DNA from: Accumulibacter sp.
Lineage (GTDB): Bacteria > Pseudomonadota > Gammaproteobacteria > Burkholderiales > Rhodocyclaceae
Reading direction: 5' to 3'
DNA length: 64,000 nt
Assembly (NCBI RefSeq): GCF_036625195.1
Contig: NZ_JAZKUG010000001.1
Coordinates: forward strand, 434,001 to 498,000
The notes beneath the pieces are model-generated. The model was not told the origin of the DNA, did no database searches, and saw only the letters and a list, made by a program, of their open reading frames with translations. Below are positions 17,591-27,023 of this stretch, in pieces. The position numbers and the translations under genes are program-made. Each line of letters opens with the position of its first letter. The stretch's first letter is position 1.

Positions 17591-19034
17591 TCATCCGGGC
17601 AGCCTGGCGATACCAGGCGTCCAGGTAGGGCGGGATGTACAGACCCAGCATCAGGCCGAGACCGAGGTGGGCGAAAACCGGAACCAGCGCCGGCGGATGA
17701 GCCAGCGGCCTGACCGAGGTTTCGCCGAAAACCATTGGCTGCACCCGGCTGAAGACGGCGGCGAAGGCGACGCCGAGAGCGAGCAACAGGAAGGGCGTCG
17801 CCCACGGCTGATCGCGCATGGCGGTGGTGAGAATCAGGAATTCACTGGCGAAGACGCCGAAGGGCGGCATGCCAAGGATCGCCAGCGAGCCAAGCATCAT
17901 CCCCCAGCCGACGGTTGGGCTGACCTTGATCAGACCGCGGATGTCGGCCATGTTCTGTGTCGCGGCCTTCTGCGTCGCATGACCGACGGCAAAGAAGATC
18001 GCCGACTTGATCAGCGAATGCACGGTCATGTGCAGCAGACCGGCGTAGTTGGCGATCGATCCGCCCATGCCGAAGGCGAAGGTGATGAGGCCCATGTGCT
18101 CGATCGACGAGTACGCGAACATGCGCTTGACGTCCTTCTGGCGCGACAGGAAGAACACCGCCACGACCACCGACAGCAGGCCGAAGGCCATCATCAGGTG
18201 ACCGGCCAGCGGGCTCGCCAGAGCCCCGTCGGTCAGCACCTTGCAGCGCAGCAGGGCATAGACGGCGACATTCAGCAGCAGCCCCGAGAGTACCGCCGAT
18301 ACGGGCGTCGGCCCTTCCGCGTGCGCATCCGGCAGCCAGTTGTGCATCGGTACCAGGCCGATCTTGGTGCCATAGCCGATGAACAGGAAAGCGAAGGCCA
18401 GGGTAATGATGCCCGGATCGAGCTGCGCCTTGACCGCGTCGAGATTGGTCCACAACAAAGCACCGCCCTCGGTGCCGATCACCTTCTCGGCTGCCATGTA
18501 CAGCAGCACGGTACCGAAGAGCGCCTGGGCGATGCCGACGCCGCAGAGGATGAAGTATTTCCACGCGGCTTCGAGGCTGGCCGCCGACCGGTACACGCTG
18601 ACCAACAGGACGGTGGTCAGCGTCGCCGCTTCCATGGCGACCCACAGGATGCCCATGTTGTTGGTGGTGAGCGCCAGCAGCATCGTGAAACTGAACAACT
18701 GATACATGCTGTGGTACACGCGCAGCCGCCGCGGCGTCATCTTGCCGTGGTCGCGCTCGATGCGCATGTAGGGCCGCGAGAAGATGGCAGTGGTAAGGCC
18801 GACGAAGCTGGTCAGGGTCACGAGAAAGACGTTCAGCGGGTCGATGTAGAATTCGCGGCTCCAGGCGAACAGCGGCCCGTTCGAGATCACCTCGACCGTC
18901 AGCAGGCAGGTGGCGACAAAGGTCCCGAAGCTGAACGCGACGTTGATCTCGCGCGCCGCCTCGCGGTGCCCGGTGAACACCAGCACCAGGCTGCCGAAGA
19001 GCGGGATGCCGAGGACGAAGTACAGCGTATTCAC
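17580..19034 (-). CDS. hyfF: Hydrogenase-4-like proton-channel subunit (NuoN/MrpD type)
   Basis: A 484-residue integral membrane protein of the antiporter-like family (NuoL/M/N, MrpA/D, HyfB/D/F), with about 13-14 hydrophobic segments. It would be one of the proton-translocating modules of the complex. Typical conserved stretches are present, such as GTKIGLVPMHNWLPDAHAEG and MFAYSSIEHMGLITFAFGMG. The start is GTG 19034 (VNTLYFVLG), which has an AAGGAGG site 6 bases upstream; the longer in-frame ATG at 19058 lies inside the hyfE coding end. The gene is intact, in contrast to the neighbouring hyfE and hyfB. Confidence 0.85.
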   Translation of the reverse strand: MNTLYFVLGIPLFGSLVLVFTGHREAAREINVAFSFGTFVATCLLTVEVISNGPLFAWSREFYIDPLNVFLVTLTSFVGLTTAIFSRPYMRIERDHGKMTPRRLRVYHSMYQLFSFTMLLALTTNNMGILWVAMEAATLTTVLLVSVYRSAASLEAAWKYFILCGVGIAQALFGTVLLYMAAEKVIGTEGGALLWTNLDAVKAQLDPGIITLAFAFLFIGYGTKIGLVPMHNWLPDAHAEGPTPVSAVLSGLLLNVAVYALLRCKVLTDGALASPLAGHLMMAFGLLSVVVAVFFLSRQKDVKRMFAYSSIEHMGLITFAFGMGGSIANYAGLLHMTVHSLIKSAIFFAVGHATQKAATQNMADIRGLIKVSPTVGWGMMLGSLAILGMPPFGVFASEFLILTTAMRDQPWATPFLLLALGVAFAAVFSRVQPMVFGETSVRPLAHPPALVPVFAHLGLGLMLGLYIPPYLDAWYRQAARMIGG

Positions 19035-19035
19035 C

Positions 19036-19703
19036 TCAGTCCTCCTTGAGCTTTTCAAGGTGACTGATGTCGAGGCTGTCGAACTGTTCGCGAATCTGGA
19101 ACATGAACACGCCGAGAATCAGGATGCCGACCAGGACGTCGAGGGCGATGCCGAGTTCAACGACCATCGGCATGCCATAGGTGGCCGAGGTGGCGGCGAA
19201 GAACAGACCGTTTTCCATCGACAGGAAGCCGATCACCTGTGGTACCGCCTTCGAACGGGTGATCATCATCAGGAACGAGAGCAGCACACAGGCGAGCGCA
19301 ATACCGAGCGTGGCACGGGCGACGCTGACCGACAATTGGAGATTGGCAGGGCCAGATCGAAAGCGAAAATGACCAGCGCGATACCGATGATCATCGTCGT
19401 GGGAATGTTGATCAGCGTCTCGACGTCCCAGCGGACGTCGAGACGAGCAATGAGCCGATGCAGCAGCAAGGGAATCAGGATGACCTTGAGCACCAGGGTC
19501 ATGCCCGCCGACAGGTACAGATGCGGCTGCTGCGTGGCATAGCCGACGACCACCGTTGCCGCCACCAGCACGGCGCCCTGCGCGGTGAACAGGTGAATCA
19601 GCGAGAGAATGCGCCGCTGCGAGATCATCGCGAAGGCCAGCATCAGCAGGATCGAGGCCAGGAGATTGATCAGTTGGCCGACGAGTTCGGTCATTGCGCT
19701 CAT
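19036..19703 (-). pseudogene. hyfE: Hydrogenase-4-like small membrane subunit HyfE, frameshifted
   Basis: HyfE is a membrane subunit of about 220 residues, distantly NuoK-like in its C-terminal half. Here the first part (MSAMTELVGQLINLLASILL through FAFDLALPI) and the last part (LQLSVSVARATLGIALACVL through HLEKLKED) lie in different frames. The break is near base 19345, at CCAATCTCCAATTG on the coding strand, where one or two bases are missing compared with the expected LALP..LQLSV. No other damage is visible. Either the gene was recently inactivated or the consensus sequence has an indel error there. The second frame has its own possible start at 19335. Confidence 0.75.
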
Positions 19704-19704
19704 G

Positions 19705-20652
19705 TCAGGCGCGCACCAGGATATGGACCAGCATGCCGATCACCGCCAGCAGGAAAGCTGTCGCGAGAAACTCCGGCACGCGAAAGATGCGCATCTTGGC
19801 GCTGAGCGTCTCGAGCACGGCGAGCAGCGTGCCGCCGATCGCCAGCTTCAGCACCAGCACCGGAATCGCCAGCAGCAGCGCCAGCGGCGCCTGCGCCTCG
19901 GCGATTCCCCACGGGAAGAACAGCGCCAGGCCAATGCACGAATACGCGAAGAGCTTGAGGCTGGCGGCCCACTCGAGCAGGGCCAGATGGCGACCCGAAT
20001 ACTCGAGGATCAGTGCCTCGTGGATCATCGTCAGTTCGAGGTGGGTCGCCGGGTTGTCCACCGGCACACGCGCGTTTTCGGCCAGCGAGACCATCGTGAA
20101 GGCGACCCCGGCAAAGGCGAGGCTCGGGTAGATGGTCAGCTCGCGATGCGCCAGTGTCTCGACAATCGTCGTCAGTGAGGTCGACTTCGAGATCAGCGAG
20201 GCCGAGAAGAGCACCATCAGGAGCGCCGGTTCGGCGAGAAAGCCGATCAGCATCTCGCGCCGCGCGCCGAGCGTGCCGAAGGAAGTACCGACATCCATCG
20301 CCGCCAGCGAAACGAACACCCGGGCAAAGGCGAACAGGCCGACCAGGGCAATGGCGTCGGCCGCCGGCGACAGTGGCAGGTCGGTGGAGAGCGTCGGAAC
20401 GATCGCGCAGGCCAGCGCCATGCAGCCGAAGACGATGTAGGGCGCGCCGCGAAACAGCGGCGACGCGTGCTCGGCAAGCACCGATTCCTTGTTGAACAGC
20501 TTGTGCAACATCCGGTAGGGCTGCAGCAGGCCGGGTGCCGACTTGTTCTGCAGCCAGGCGCGCCACTGATTGATCCAGCCGCCGAGCAAGGGCGCCAGCA
20601 GAAGCGCCATGACGATCTCCAGCAGTTGCGAGAAAACGCCGAGCCAGGTCAT
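19705..20652 (-). CDS. hyfC: Hydrogenase-4-like membrane subunit (NuoH/HyfC type)
   Basis: A 315-residue membrane protein of the NuoH/HycD/HyfC family, the subunit that couples the soluble arm to the proton-pumping arm. It has about eight transmembrane segments. The family loop motif is recognisable in PGLLQPYRMLHKLFNKESV and in ENARVPVDNPATHLELTMIH, where acidic residues line the quinone-site loop in complex I. ATG 20652 is the natural start (MTWLGVFSQLLEIV); the open frame upstream is inside hyfB. It overlaps the hyfB stop region by four bases and ends 2 bases before hyfE starts. Confidence 0.87.
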   Translation of the reverse strand: MTWLGVFSQLLEIVMALLLAPLLGGWINQWRAWLQNKSAPGLLQPYRMLHKLFNKESVLAEHASPLFRGAPYIVFGCMALACAIVPTLSTDLPLSPAADAIALVGLFAFARVFVSLAAMDVGTSFGTLGARREMLIGFLAEPALLMVLFSASLISKSTSLTTIVETLAHRELTIYPSLAFAGVAFTMVSLAENARVPVDNPATHLELTMIHEALILEYSGRHLALLEWAASLKLFAYSCIGLALFFPWGIAEAQAPLALLLAIPVLVLKLAIGGTLLAVLETLSAKMRIFRVPEFLATAFLLAVIGMLVHILVRA

Positions 20653-22698
20653 TGCTTCACCACCACGAGCACCGCAATCAGCGTCACGAAACTGTAGAGG
20701 AGATAGACGGCAATCCGCCCCTGCTGCAGCAGGCCGATCAGGCTGGCCAGACGCTCGACGGTGCGCGCCAGCGGCAGGTAGAGCCAATGCCAGAAGTGGT
20801 CGGCGACGCTGACCCGATAGCGGGGCTCGGCGTCGAACGGCGTCGGCAACTCACGTTGCATGCGGAAAAAGGGCTCGAAAATCTGCCGGATCGGTTGCCC
20901 GAAGCCCTCGGCGGTATCCTGCATGCGCGCGTTCTGCCACGGGTAGCCGCAGTCCCACGGCGCGGCACGGCGCAGGCGGCCGTGGTAGAGCACGCGCACC
21001 AGCAGGAAGGCGAGCGCGAAACTGGCAGCCACGCCAAGCAGGAAGATCGCCGGCCCGTAGCTCGCGCGCTCGATCGCCACAGGCACCAGCAGCCAGCCGC
21101 CGTCGTCGACAGTCCCGCCGAGACCCGCGCCAACCAGGGCTCGCGTCACCGGGTCGATCAGCGAGATGCACTGGACGGGACAAAGCCCGAGCACGACGCA
21201 GCCGCCGACCAGCCAGGCCATGCCGACGCGCTCCCAGGCGCCGGCATCGTGCGCCTGCGCCAACTTCTGCTCGCGCGGCTGGCCGAGGAAGATGACGCCG
21301 AAGAACTTGACCATCGTATAACCGGCAAGCGCCCCGATCAAAGCGATCAGTGCCGCCGCCACCGGGATCAGCATGTCGAGCACGGAACTCGGCAAACCCG
21401 GGGCAAAGAGAAAGCTTTGCAGCAGCAACCACTCGGAAACGAAGCCACCGAGCGGCGGCAGACCGGCGCTGGCCAGCACGGCAACGAGCGTCACCCAAGC
21501 CACCCAGGGCATGCGGCGGATCAAGCCAGCCGAGCTTGCCGAGGTTGCGCTCGCCGGTAGCATGCAAGACGGCACCCGTGCCGACGAAGAGCAGGCTCTT
21601 GAAGAAGGCATGGCTCGCCACATGGTAGAGCACCGCGGTGAGCGCCAGCGCCGCCATCGGCTGCATGCCGTAGGCGGCGAACAACACCGTCAAACCGATG
21701 CCGGCGAACAGCAGCCCGATGTTTTCGATCGACGAGTAGGCGAGGAGCCGCTTCATGTCGACCTGCACGGCGGCGAAGACGACGCCGAACAGCGCAGTCG
21801 TCAGGCCGACCGCCAGCAGCAAGAGACCCCACCACCAGAGCGGGGTGTGCAGCAAGTCGAAGGAGAACGCGCAACACGCCGTAGATGGCGGTCTTCAGCA
21901 TCACCCCGCTCATCAGCGCGGAAACCGGCGACGGCGCGGCCGGGTGGGCTTCAGGAAGCCACACGTGCAGCGGCACGATGCCGGCCTTGGCGCCGAAACC
22001 GAACAAGGCGAGCAGGAAAGCAATGGATGCCCAGAACGGTGTCAGTTCCTGGGCGCGCATGTTTGCAAAGGTGTAGTCGCCGGTATTCGCCTGCAGAACG
22101 CCGAAGCACAACAGGATGCCGATGGCGCCGACATGCGCGACCAGCAGATAGAGGTAGCCGGCACGCTGGATCTCGACGATGCGATGATTGGCGGTAACGA
22201 GAAAGAACGACGACAAGGCCATCGTCTCCCACATCACCATGAACGCGTAGGCGTCGTCGGCGAGAACCACCAGCGCCATGCTGGCGAGAAAAACGTGGTA
22301 TTCGAGCGCCAGCAGACCGGGCGGCGTGCCTTCGCCCTTGCGAAATAGCCGGCGGCGAAGGCTGACACCCCCGCCGAGACGCCGCCGATGATCAGCAGAA
22401 AGAAGGCCGACAGGCTGTCGAGGCGAAAATGGAACGGCAGACTCGGTAGCCCGATCGGCAGCACGGCGACTTCGGGCGACTCATGAGCGAACTCAGGGCA
22501 ACGCCGAACAGCAGCAAGCCGAATGCGCCGCCGATAGGAAACAGCACCCTGGCCACCAAGGGCAAGTCGGCGCAAGGCGAAAATGCCGGCAACGCCAATC
22601 AGCAGCCACGCAACAACGACCAGCAGCACCCAGTCAAGGTGCAGCCAACTGGCCGGATCGACGAAGACTCCTGGCGCGCCGCTCACTCGCTGGAGCAC
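20649..22698 (-). pseudogene. hyfB: Hydrogenase-4-like antiporter subunit HyfB with several frameshifts
   Basis: A NuoL-like membrane subunit that should be about 670-680 residues long. The protein can be followed from the N-terminal hydrophobic part (WVLLVVVAWLLIGVAGIFAL) through DDAYAFMVMWETMALSSFFL, AGIVPLHVWLPEAHPAAPSP, MKRLLAYSSIENIGLLFAGI and the C-terminal HFWHWLYLPLARTVERLAS. However, the pieces occupy different frames. The breaks are near 22545, 22490, 22345, 21862 and 21527, each explained by a change of about one base. No large deletion is present. The proposed start is GTG 22698, which is uncertain. Five lesions in one gene with an otherwise well-conserved protein is unusual and is discussed as a finding. 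Confidence 0.75.
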
Positions 22699-23007
22699 CT
22701 GGTACTACGCCGCAGCGACGCGCCGGCCGGCAGCGCATCAAGCAGGAACGGGATCAGGAACAAGGGGGGCGGTGCCTTACTCGGTCAGCCAACACGTCTC
22801 GACCGTCAGTGATGGGGAAGCACATACTGCTCGGTATCTCCGGAGAACTCGCACGAAAGTCGCTGAACGGGAAGCTTGCAGCGCGCGGAAAGCCGGAGCA
22901 CATTGCCCACTTCGACTGCCTTTCGCCCACTGTGCAAACATTGTAATAATTATATTAGCTCCTGTTACAATTGCAACTCTAATTTAATTAACATTTAATG
23001 TGATTAC
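22699..23007. promoter_or_regulatory. Divergent intergenic region with AT-rich island
   Basis: This 309-base gap lies between the minus-strand hyf operon and the plus-strand RHH gene, so it should hold promoters for both. Bases 22937-23007 are strikingly AT-rich against the GC-rich background. They contain the inverted repeat ATTGTAA (22940-22946) / TTACAAT (22965-22971) with an 18-base spacer, and a TTAATTAA palindrome at 22983-22990. Such symmetric sites suit a ribbon-helix-helix dimer. No Shine-Dalgarno site precedes the RHH ATG. The half nearer hyfB shows nothing definite. Confidence 0.45.
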
Positions 23008-23214
23008 ATGGAAAACCGTACGGCTCGCCTCACCATTCTCATCGACCCGCGCAAGAAGCAGATCTTCGAAGAAATCTGCGCAGCTCACGACTTGACGCCA
23101 TCCCAGGTTGTCAGGAAGCTGATCCGTCAATACATCATCGACAACGCCGGCGACCGGGAGCTGCCGGACTGGCTGAAAGGGCGGTCGTCCCCCGACCGGG
23201 GCGTTGCGCCGTAG
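23008..23214 (+). CDS. Ribbon-helix-helix (CopG-like) regulator
   Basis: A 68-residue protein with a ribbon-helix-helix fold. RTARLTILIDPRKKQIFEEI gives the beta strand and first helix, and DLTPSQVVRKLIRQYI the turn and second helix. Such proteins bind DNA as dimers and usually repress a nearby promoter. It stands alone without a toxin partner and is preceded by the AT-rich region with inverted repeats, so it may control itself or the divergent hyf operon; that is inference. Downstream lies an integrase fragment on the other strand, so the gene may also be a leftover from a mobile element. Confidence 0.75.
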   Translation: MENRTARLTILIDPRKKQIFEEICAAHDLTPSQVVRKLIRQYIIDNAGDRELPDWLKGRSSPDRGVAP

Positions 23215-23386
23215 CACGATCGTAGACTCCAGCACCCGGTTGAGCGTGGTGCCCATAACGCAGGTTTCCAGGCTGCGGTAGCTGAGGAACAACCAGCGCT
23301 GGTTGCCGGTGAGATCGAGTAGCTCGCGCAGGTTGCGGAACGGCCTGCCTCGAAAGATGGACAAGGTGCGGCTCACCCGTCTCCAT
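23206..23386 (-). pseudogene. Tyrosine integrase fragment
   Basis: A short relic of a tyrosine recombinase catalytic domain. One frame reads METGEPHLVHLSRQAV, the conserved segment around the beta strands that precede the active site. The adjacent frame continues RNLRELLDLTGNQRWLFLSY and TTLNRVLES, which matches the usual spacing (LSRQA..L.EL..LTG...R..FPS.RS.....TLN..L). One frameshift lies at about 23335. The N-terminal domain and the final HxxR and Tyr segments are missing. It sits 186 bases from a tRNA-Leu gene, the preferred insertion target of such integrases. Confidence 0.6.
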
Positions 23387-23571
23387 GCGCTTCAGGGATC
23401 GGCAAACTCGCGTGACCCAAGTTACTGTTGCATTGTTCCACGCGGGGAGATCGTGGACAGGATGTCGATGTGGCCGTGATCCGCGGATTCAGGCGACCCG
23501 CCCGTCGATCGGAATCCGGGCGGCACCAGCCTTGATCCGATCCAGGTTACGGACTGCCTTGGACTTGTTCC

Positions 23572-23656
23572 TGGTGCCCAGGAAGGGAATCGAACCCCCA
23601 CACCTTGCGGCGGCAGGACCTAAACCTGCTGCGTCTACCAATTTCGCCACCTGGGC
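23572..23656 (-). tRNA. tRNA-Leu, anticodon UAG
   Basis: An 85-base tRNA gene with encoded CCA. The acceptor stem is GCCCAGG paired with CCTGGGC, followed by discriminator A and CCA (bases 23575-23572). The D arm region is TGGCGAAATTGGTAGACGC, and the anticodon loop TTTAGGT within GCAGG/CCTGC gives anticodon TAG, which reads CUA and possibly all CUN leucine codons. The variable arm is long, as in class II tRNAs. The T loop is GTTCGATTC. It is the only RNA gene I find. An integrase fragment lies just downstream of its 3' end. Confidence 0.95.
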
Positions 23657-24043
23657 ACTGCCATATCGACCCGCGCGCCGCGCGCATCAGCGGGCACCCA
23701 GGGAGGAGCCGGCTGGCGCGCCGGCTGCACCGCGCGCCATTCTAACCGTGACGCTTCACCGCTGTCAGCTGCCGCGTGCAGTCATGGCCGCGAACGCGCC
23801 AGACAACAGGCCTGCCGGTGCCCGATGGCTGCTGCAACGACGGCGAGCGGAAATCCGCCCCCGGGTGGGCCAGCGAAGCGACATCACCTACGGCGGCAAG
23901 GAGCGCGCTGCCCGCCGCAAACGGCCCTCCGCTGCTCGCCGGGCTCGTCGTCGCCGGCGTGACACCTCTAACCTCTATACTGTCGGCTCCCTCCTGCCTC
24001 GCCCCGGTGTGCCCACATGCCACACGCCCGGTGGCCATTCCGG

Positions 24044-24853
24044 ATGCCCGTCGACCACTACGAAAACTTCCCTGTCGCCTCGCTGCTCCTGCCGCGGCGG
24101 CTGCGGCAACCGGTCGAGGCGATCTATCGCTTCGCCCGCGCCGCCGACGACCTCGCCGATGAAGGCGACGCGCCGGCGGCGGCGCGCCTGCAGGCGCTGG
24201 CGGCATACGGCAACGAGCTGGACCGCATCGAGCACGGCACACCACCGCTGACGACCGAGTTCGCATCGCTGGCGACGGTCGTACGCGAATGGCGGCTGCC
24301 GCTGCACTTGCTGCGCGACCTGCTCGACGCCTTTGCCCAGGACGTGGTCAAGAAGCGCTATGCCGACTACCCGGAGTTGCTCGACTACTCCCGGCGTTCC
24401 GCCAATCCCGTCGGACGACTGCTTCTGCACCTGGTCGGCCGAGCCAGCGGGGAAAATCTGCGACGATCCGACTGCATCTGCAGCGGGCTGCAACTCGTCA
24501 ATTTCTGGCAGGACGTCGCACTCGACTGGCAAAAGGGGCGCGTCTACCTGCCGCAGAGCGACCTCGCGCGCTTCGCCATCAGCGAAGAGCAGATCGCCGC
24601 GGCCCGCTGGAGTGAACGGTGGGCGGCGCTGCTCGACTTCCAGATCGAGCGCACGCGGCAACTGCTGCTGACCGGTGCACCCCTAGTGCACGAGCTGCCG
24701 GGACGCATGGCGTGGGAAATCCGGCTCACCGTCCAGGGCGGGCTGCGCATTCTCGAACGGATCGGCAGCGTTCGCGGTGACGTCTTCAAGCGGCGACCAG
24801 TGCTCGCCGCCGGCGATTGGCTGCGCATGGGCGGCCGCGCGCTGTGGATGTAG
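24044..24853 (+). CDS. hpnC: Hydroxysqualene synthase HpnC
   Basis: A 269-residue enzyme of the squalene/phytoene synthase family, best matching HpnC, which converts presqualene diphosphate to hydroxysqualene on the three-enzyme HpnCDE route to squalene for hopanoids. The first Asp-rich motif is DDLADEGD (in YRFARAADDLADEGD), and the second appears near LQLVNFWQDVALDWQKGRVY. ATG 24044 gives MPVDHYENFPVASLLLPRRL, the usual HpnC beginning; an ATG 27 bases earlier is also possible. The partners HpnD and HpnE are not next to it within this window, which is unusual for the family. Confidence 0.85.
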   Translation: MPVDHYENFPVASLLLPRRLRQPVEAIYRFARAADDLADEGDAPAAARLQALAAYGNELDRIEHGTPPLTTEFASLATVVREWRLPLHLLRDLLDAFAQDVVKKRYADYPELLDYSRRSANPVGRLLLHLVGRASGENLRRSDCICSGLQLVNFWQDVALDWQKGRVYLPQSDLARFAISEEQIAAARWSERWAALLDFQIERTRQLLLTGAPLVHELPGRMAWEIRLTVQGGLRILERIGSVRGDVFKRRPVLAAGDWLRMGGRALWM

Positions 24854-25098
24854 CCGGCAGGACCATCGACGTGACGCGCTCGCCCGGCCTCGTCCCGATG
24901 CCGGCCGCACGCGGCGCCGCCGGCACGCGCAGGCTCCGCCCCCTCGCACTCTTCGCCCGCTGTCTCCCTTACCAACAGCCTTCGATTGCGGCAATATGGC
25001 GTGCTTCATCCACCCACCGCGACCGGAGGTCAAGATGCCCGCTGCTCCTCTTCCCTCGCCGACCGCCGCCGGTCGCGTCGGCTGAACCCAGCGCCAGG

Positions 25099-25689
25099 AT
25101 GGCCGATCGCCTCGCCGTCAAGGCCGTCGCCAGACTGCCGGTCCTCGACTACCCGCAGGTGCGCGAGCAGTTGCGCACCGGTGACATCATCTTCTGCTCG
25201 GGCACCTACCTCTTCTCGCGGATCATCCAGTGGTTCACGCGATCGGTCTGGAGTCACGTCGGCATCGTCTATCGCGACGACGGCCTGCAGCGAATCTTCG
25301 TCCTCGAGAGCGAGACGGCGATCGGCGTGCGCCTGGTACCGCTGTCGAAGTACCTGCGCGATTACCACGGCCGCAACAAGCCGTACCGCGGACGCATCGT
25401 CATCGGCCGCATTCGGCCGCAAGTGGATCCCGAGTCGCTGAAGCAGGCGATCAGCTTCGGCATGGACGAACTCACCCGACCCTACGACAACTGGGAGATC
25501 TGCCGCATCGCCATCCGCATCCTGTTCCGCCGCGGACGGAAGGTGCGCGACCGCAAGTACATCTGCTCCGAGCTGGTCTACGAGGCCTTTCGCAAGGCCG
25601 GAATCGACTTCAGGTTCCGCCGCCGCTCGATCAGCCCGGACGACATCTGGAACGACGAGCAACTGGAGATGCAGTTCCGCGTCCTCTGA
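25099..25689 (+). CDS. Permuted papain-like hydrolase (YiiX/C92 type)
   Basis: A 196-residue protein resembling the YaeF/YiiX (C92, NlpC/P60-superfamily) permuted papain-like enzymes. The segment QLRTGDIIFCSGTYLFSRII and the following SVWSHVGIVYRDDG supply the conserved GD and SHVGI (histidine) motifs. The cysteine comes late, in KYICSELVYEAF, as expected for a circularly permuted papain fold. Members act as amidases or bind lipid-like substrates; none can be named here. No signal peptide is seen from ATG 25099. The frame is open further upstream, but that part is GC-rich noise without features. Confidence 0.75.
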   Translation: MADRLAVKAVARLPVLDYPQVREQLRTGDIIFCSGTYLFSRIIQWFTRSVWSHVGIVYRDDGLQRIFVLESETAIGVRLVPLSKYLRDYHGRNKPYRGRIVIGRIRPQVDPESLKQAISFGMDELTRPYDNWEICRIAIRILFRRGRKVRDRKYICSELVYEAFRKAGIDFRFRRRSISPDDIWNDEQLEMQFRVL

Positions 25690-25851
25690 GGGCCGCGCGT
25701 CGGCCGCGCCGCTGCGCCCGGACCCTCCGACGGCTGCCCGGATGCCACCGGCAGCAGGACGCGCGGTCCGACGAGCATTCTGCCGGCAGCAAGAGCAGGC
25801 ATTGTGGAGCCCGCTTGCACCGGACGGCCGGCGGCAGAATAGAATGATGAA

Positions 25852-27023
25852 GTGACTTCTCCCCACCGCTCGCTGGGCCTCCTCGCCACGGCACAGGCGT
25901 TGCTGCTCACCAACGGCGTGACCCTGGTCGCCATCAACGCCCTGGCCGGCTTCGCACTGGCGCCGGACAAGCGGCTGGCCACGCTGCCGGTCGTTGGCTA
26001 CGTGCTGGGATCGGCGTGTCGACCCTGCCGGCCTCGCACTTCATGCGCCGGCATGGCCGCCGCGCCGGCTTCATGCTCGGCGCCTGCTGCGGCATGCTGG
26101 GCGGCGCCATCGGCGCGCTGGCGATCCTCCTGCAGAGATTTCTGGCTGCTCTGCGCCGCCACCTTCTGCTCCGGCATCTACCAGGCCTTCGGCCAGTACC
26201 TGCGCTTCGCCGCGGCGGAAGTGGCGCCGGCCGACTGGAAGAGCCGCGCCATCTCGCTGACCCTCGCCGGCGGCATCGTCGGCGGCTTCATCGGCCCGGC
26301 CGTCGGCAAGCTGACGCGCGACCTGGCGCAGCCGCAGTACCTCGCCTCGTATGCCTCGCTGATCGGCTTCGCCCTCGTCGCCATGGCGATCGCCGCCAGC
26401 CTGCGCTTCCCGCCGCAAAGCTGCAGGCCGAGCAGCACGGCGGCGGCCGGTCCGCTCGCCGAGATCGCGCGCCAACCGGTCTTCATCGTCGCCGTGCTGG
26501 CCGCCGCGGTCGGCTACGGCGTGATGAACCTGCTGATGAACGCCACGCCGCTGGCGATGGATTTCTGCGGGCTGGGCTTCGGCGACACCGCCTTCGTGCT
26601 GCAGTGGCACGTCATCGGCATGTTCGCGCCGAGCTTCTTCACCGGCCACCTCATCGCCCGCTTCGGCGTGATCAACGTCCTCTTCGCCGGCGCGGCGCTG
26701 ATGGCCGCCTGCATCGTCATCGCCGTGCCGGCGTCACGCTGATGCACTTCTGGTGGGCACTGCTGCTGCTCGGCGTCGGCTGGAACTTCCTCTACATCGG
26801 CGGCACCACGCTGCTCACCGAGGCCTACACGCCGGCGGAGAAGGCCAAGACACAGGGCCTCAACGACTTCCTGATGTTCTTCGCCATGGCCGGCTCGTCC
26901 TTCAGCTCCGGCCTGCTGGTCACCAGCGCCGGCTGGAGCGTGCTCAACCAGATCGCCATCCCCTTCGTCGCCATCACCGCCCTCGCCAGCGCGACACTCT
27001 GGCTGCGGCGCTCGGTCCGGTGA
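25852..27023 (+). pseudogene. MFS transporter with three frameshifts
   Basis: A 12-helix major facilitator transporter, split over two frames. It starts at GTG 25852 and reads SLGLLATAQALLLTNGVTLV. The frame is lost near 26006 and continues in the next frame with GVSTLPASHFMRRHGRRAGF (the MFS loop 2-3 basic motif). It returns near 26133 to FWLLCAATFCSGIYQAFGQY and shifts once more near 26730, finishing with GLNDFLMFFAMAGSSFSSGL to stop 27023. Each change is about one base. With the three corrections it would be a complete protein of about 390 residues. The substrate is unknown. Confidence 0.7.

Noticed and set aside
25035..25085. A 16-codon frame behind GGAGG before the papain-like gene
   Set aside because: The ribosome-binding site is good but the peptide has no regulatory codon run or stem-loop; it may be chance.
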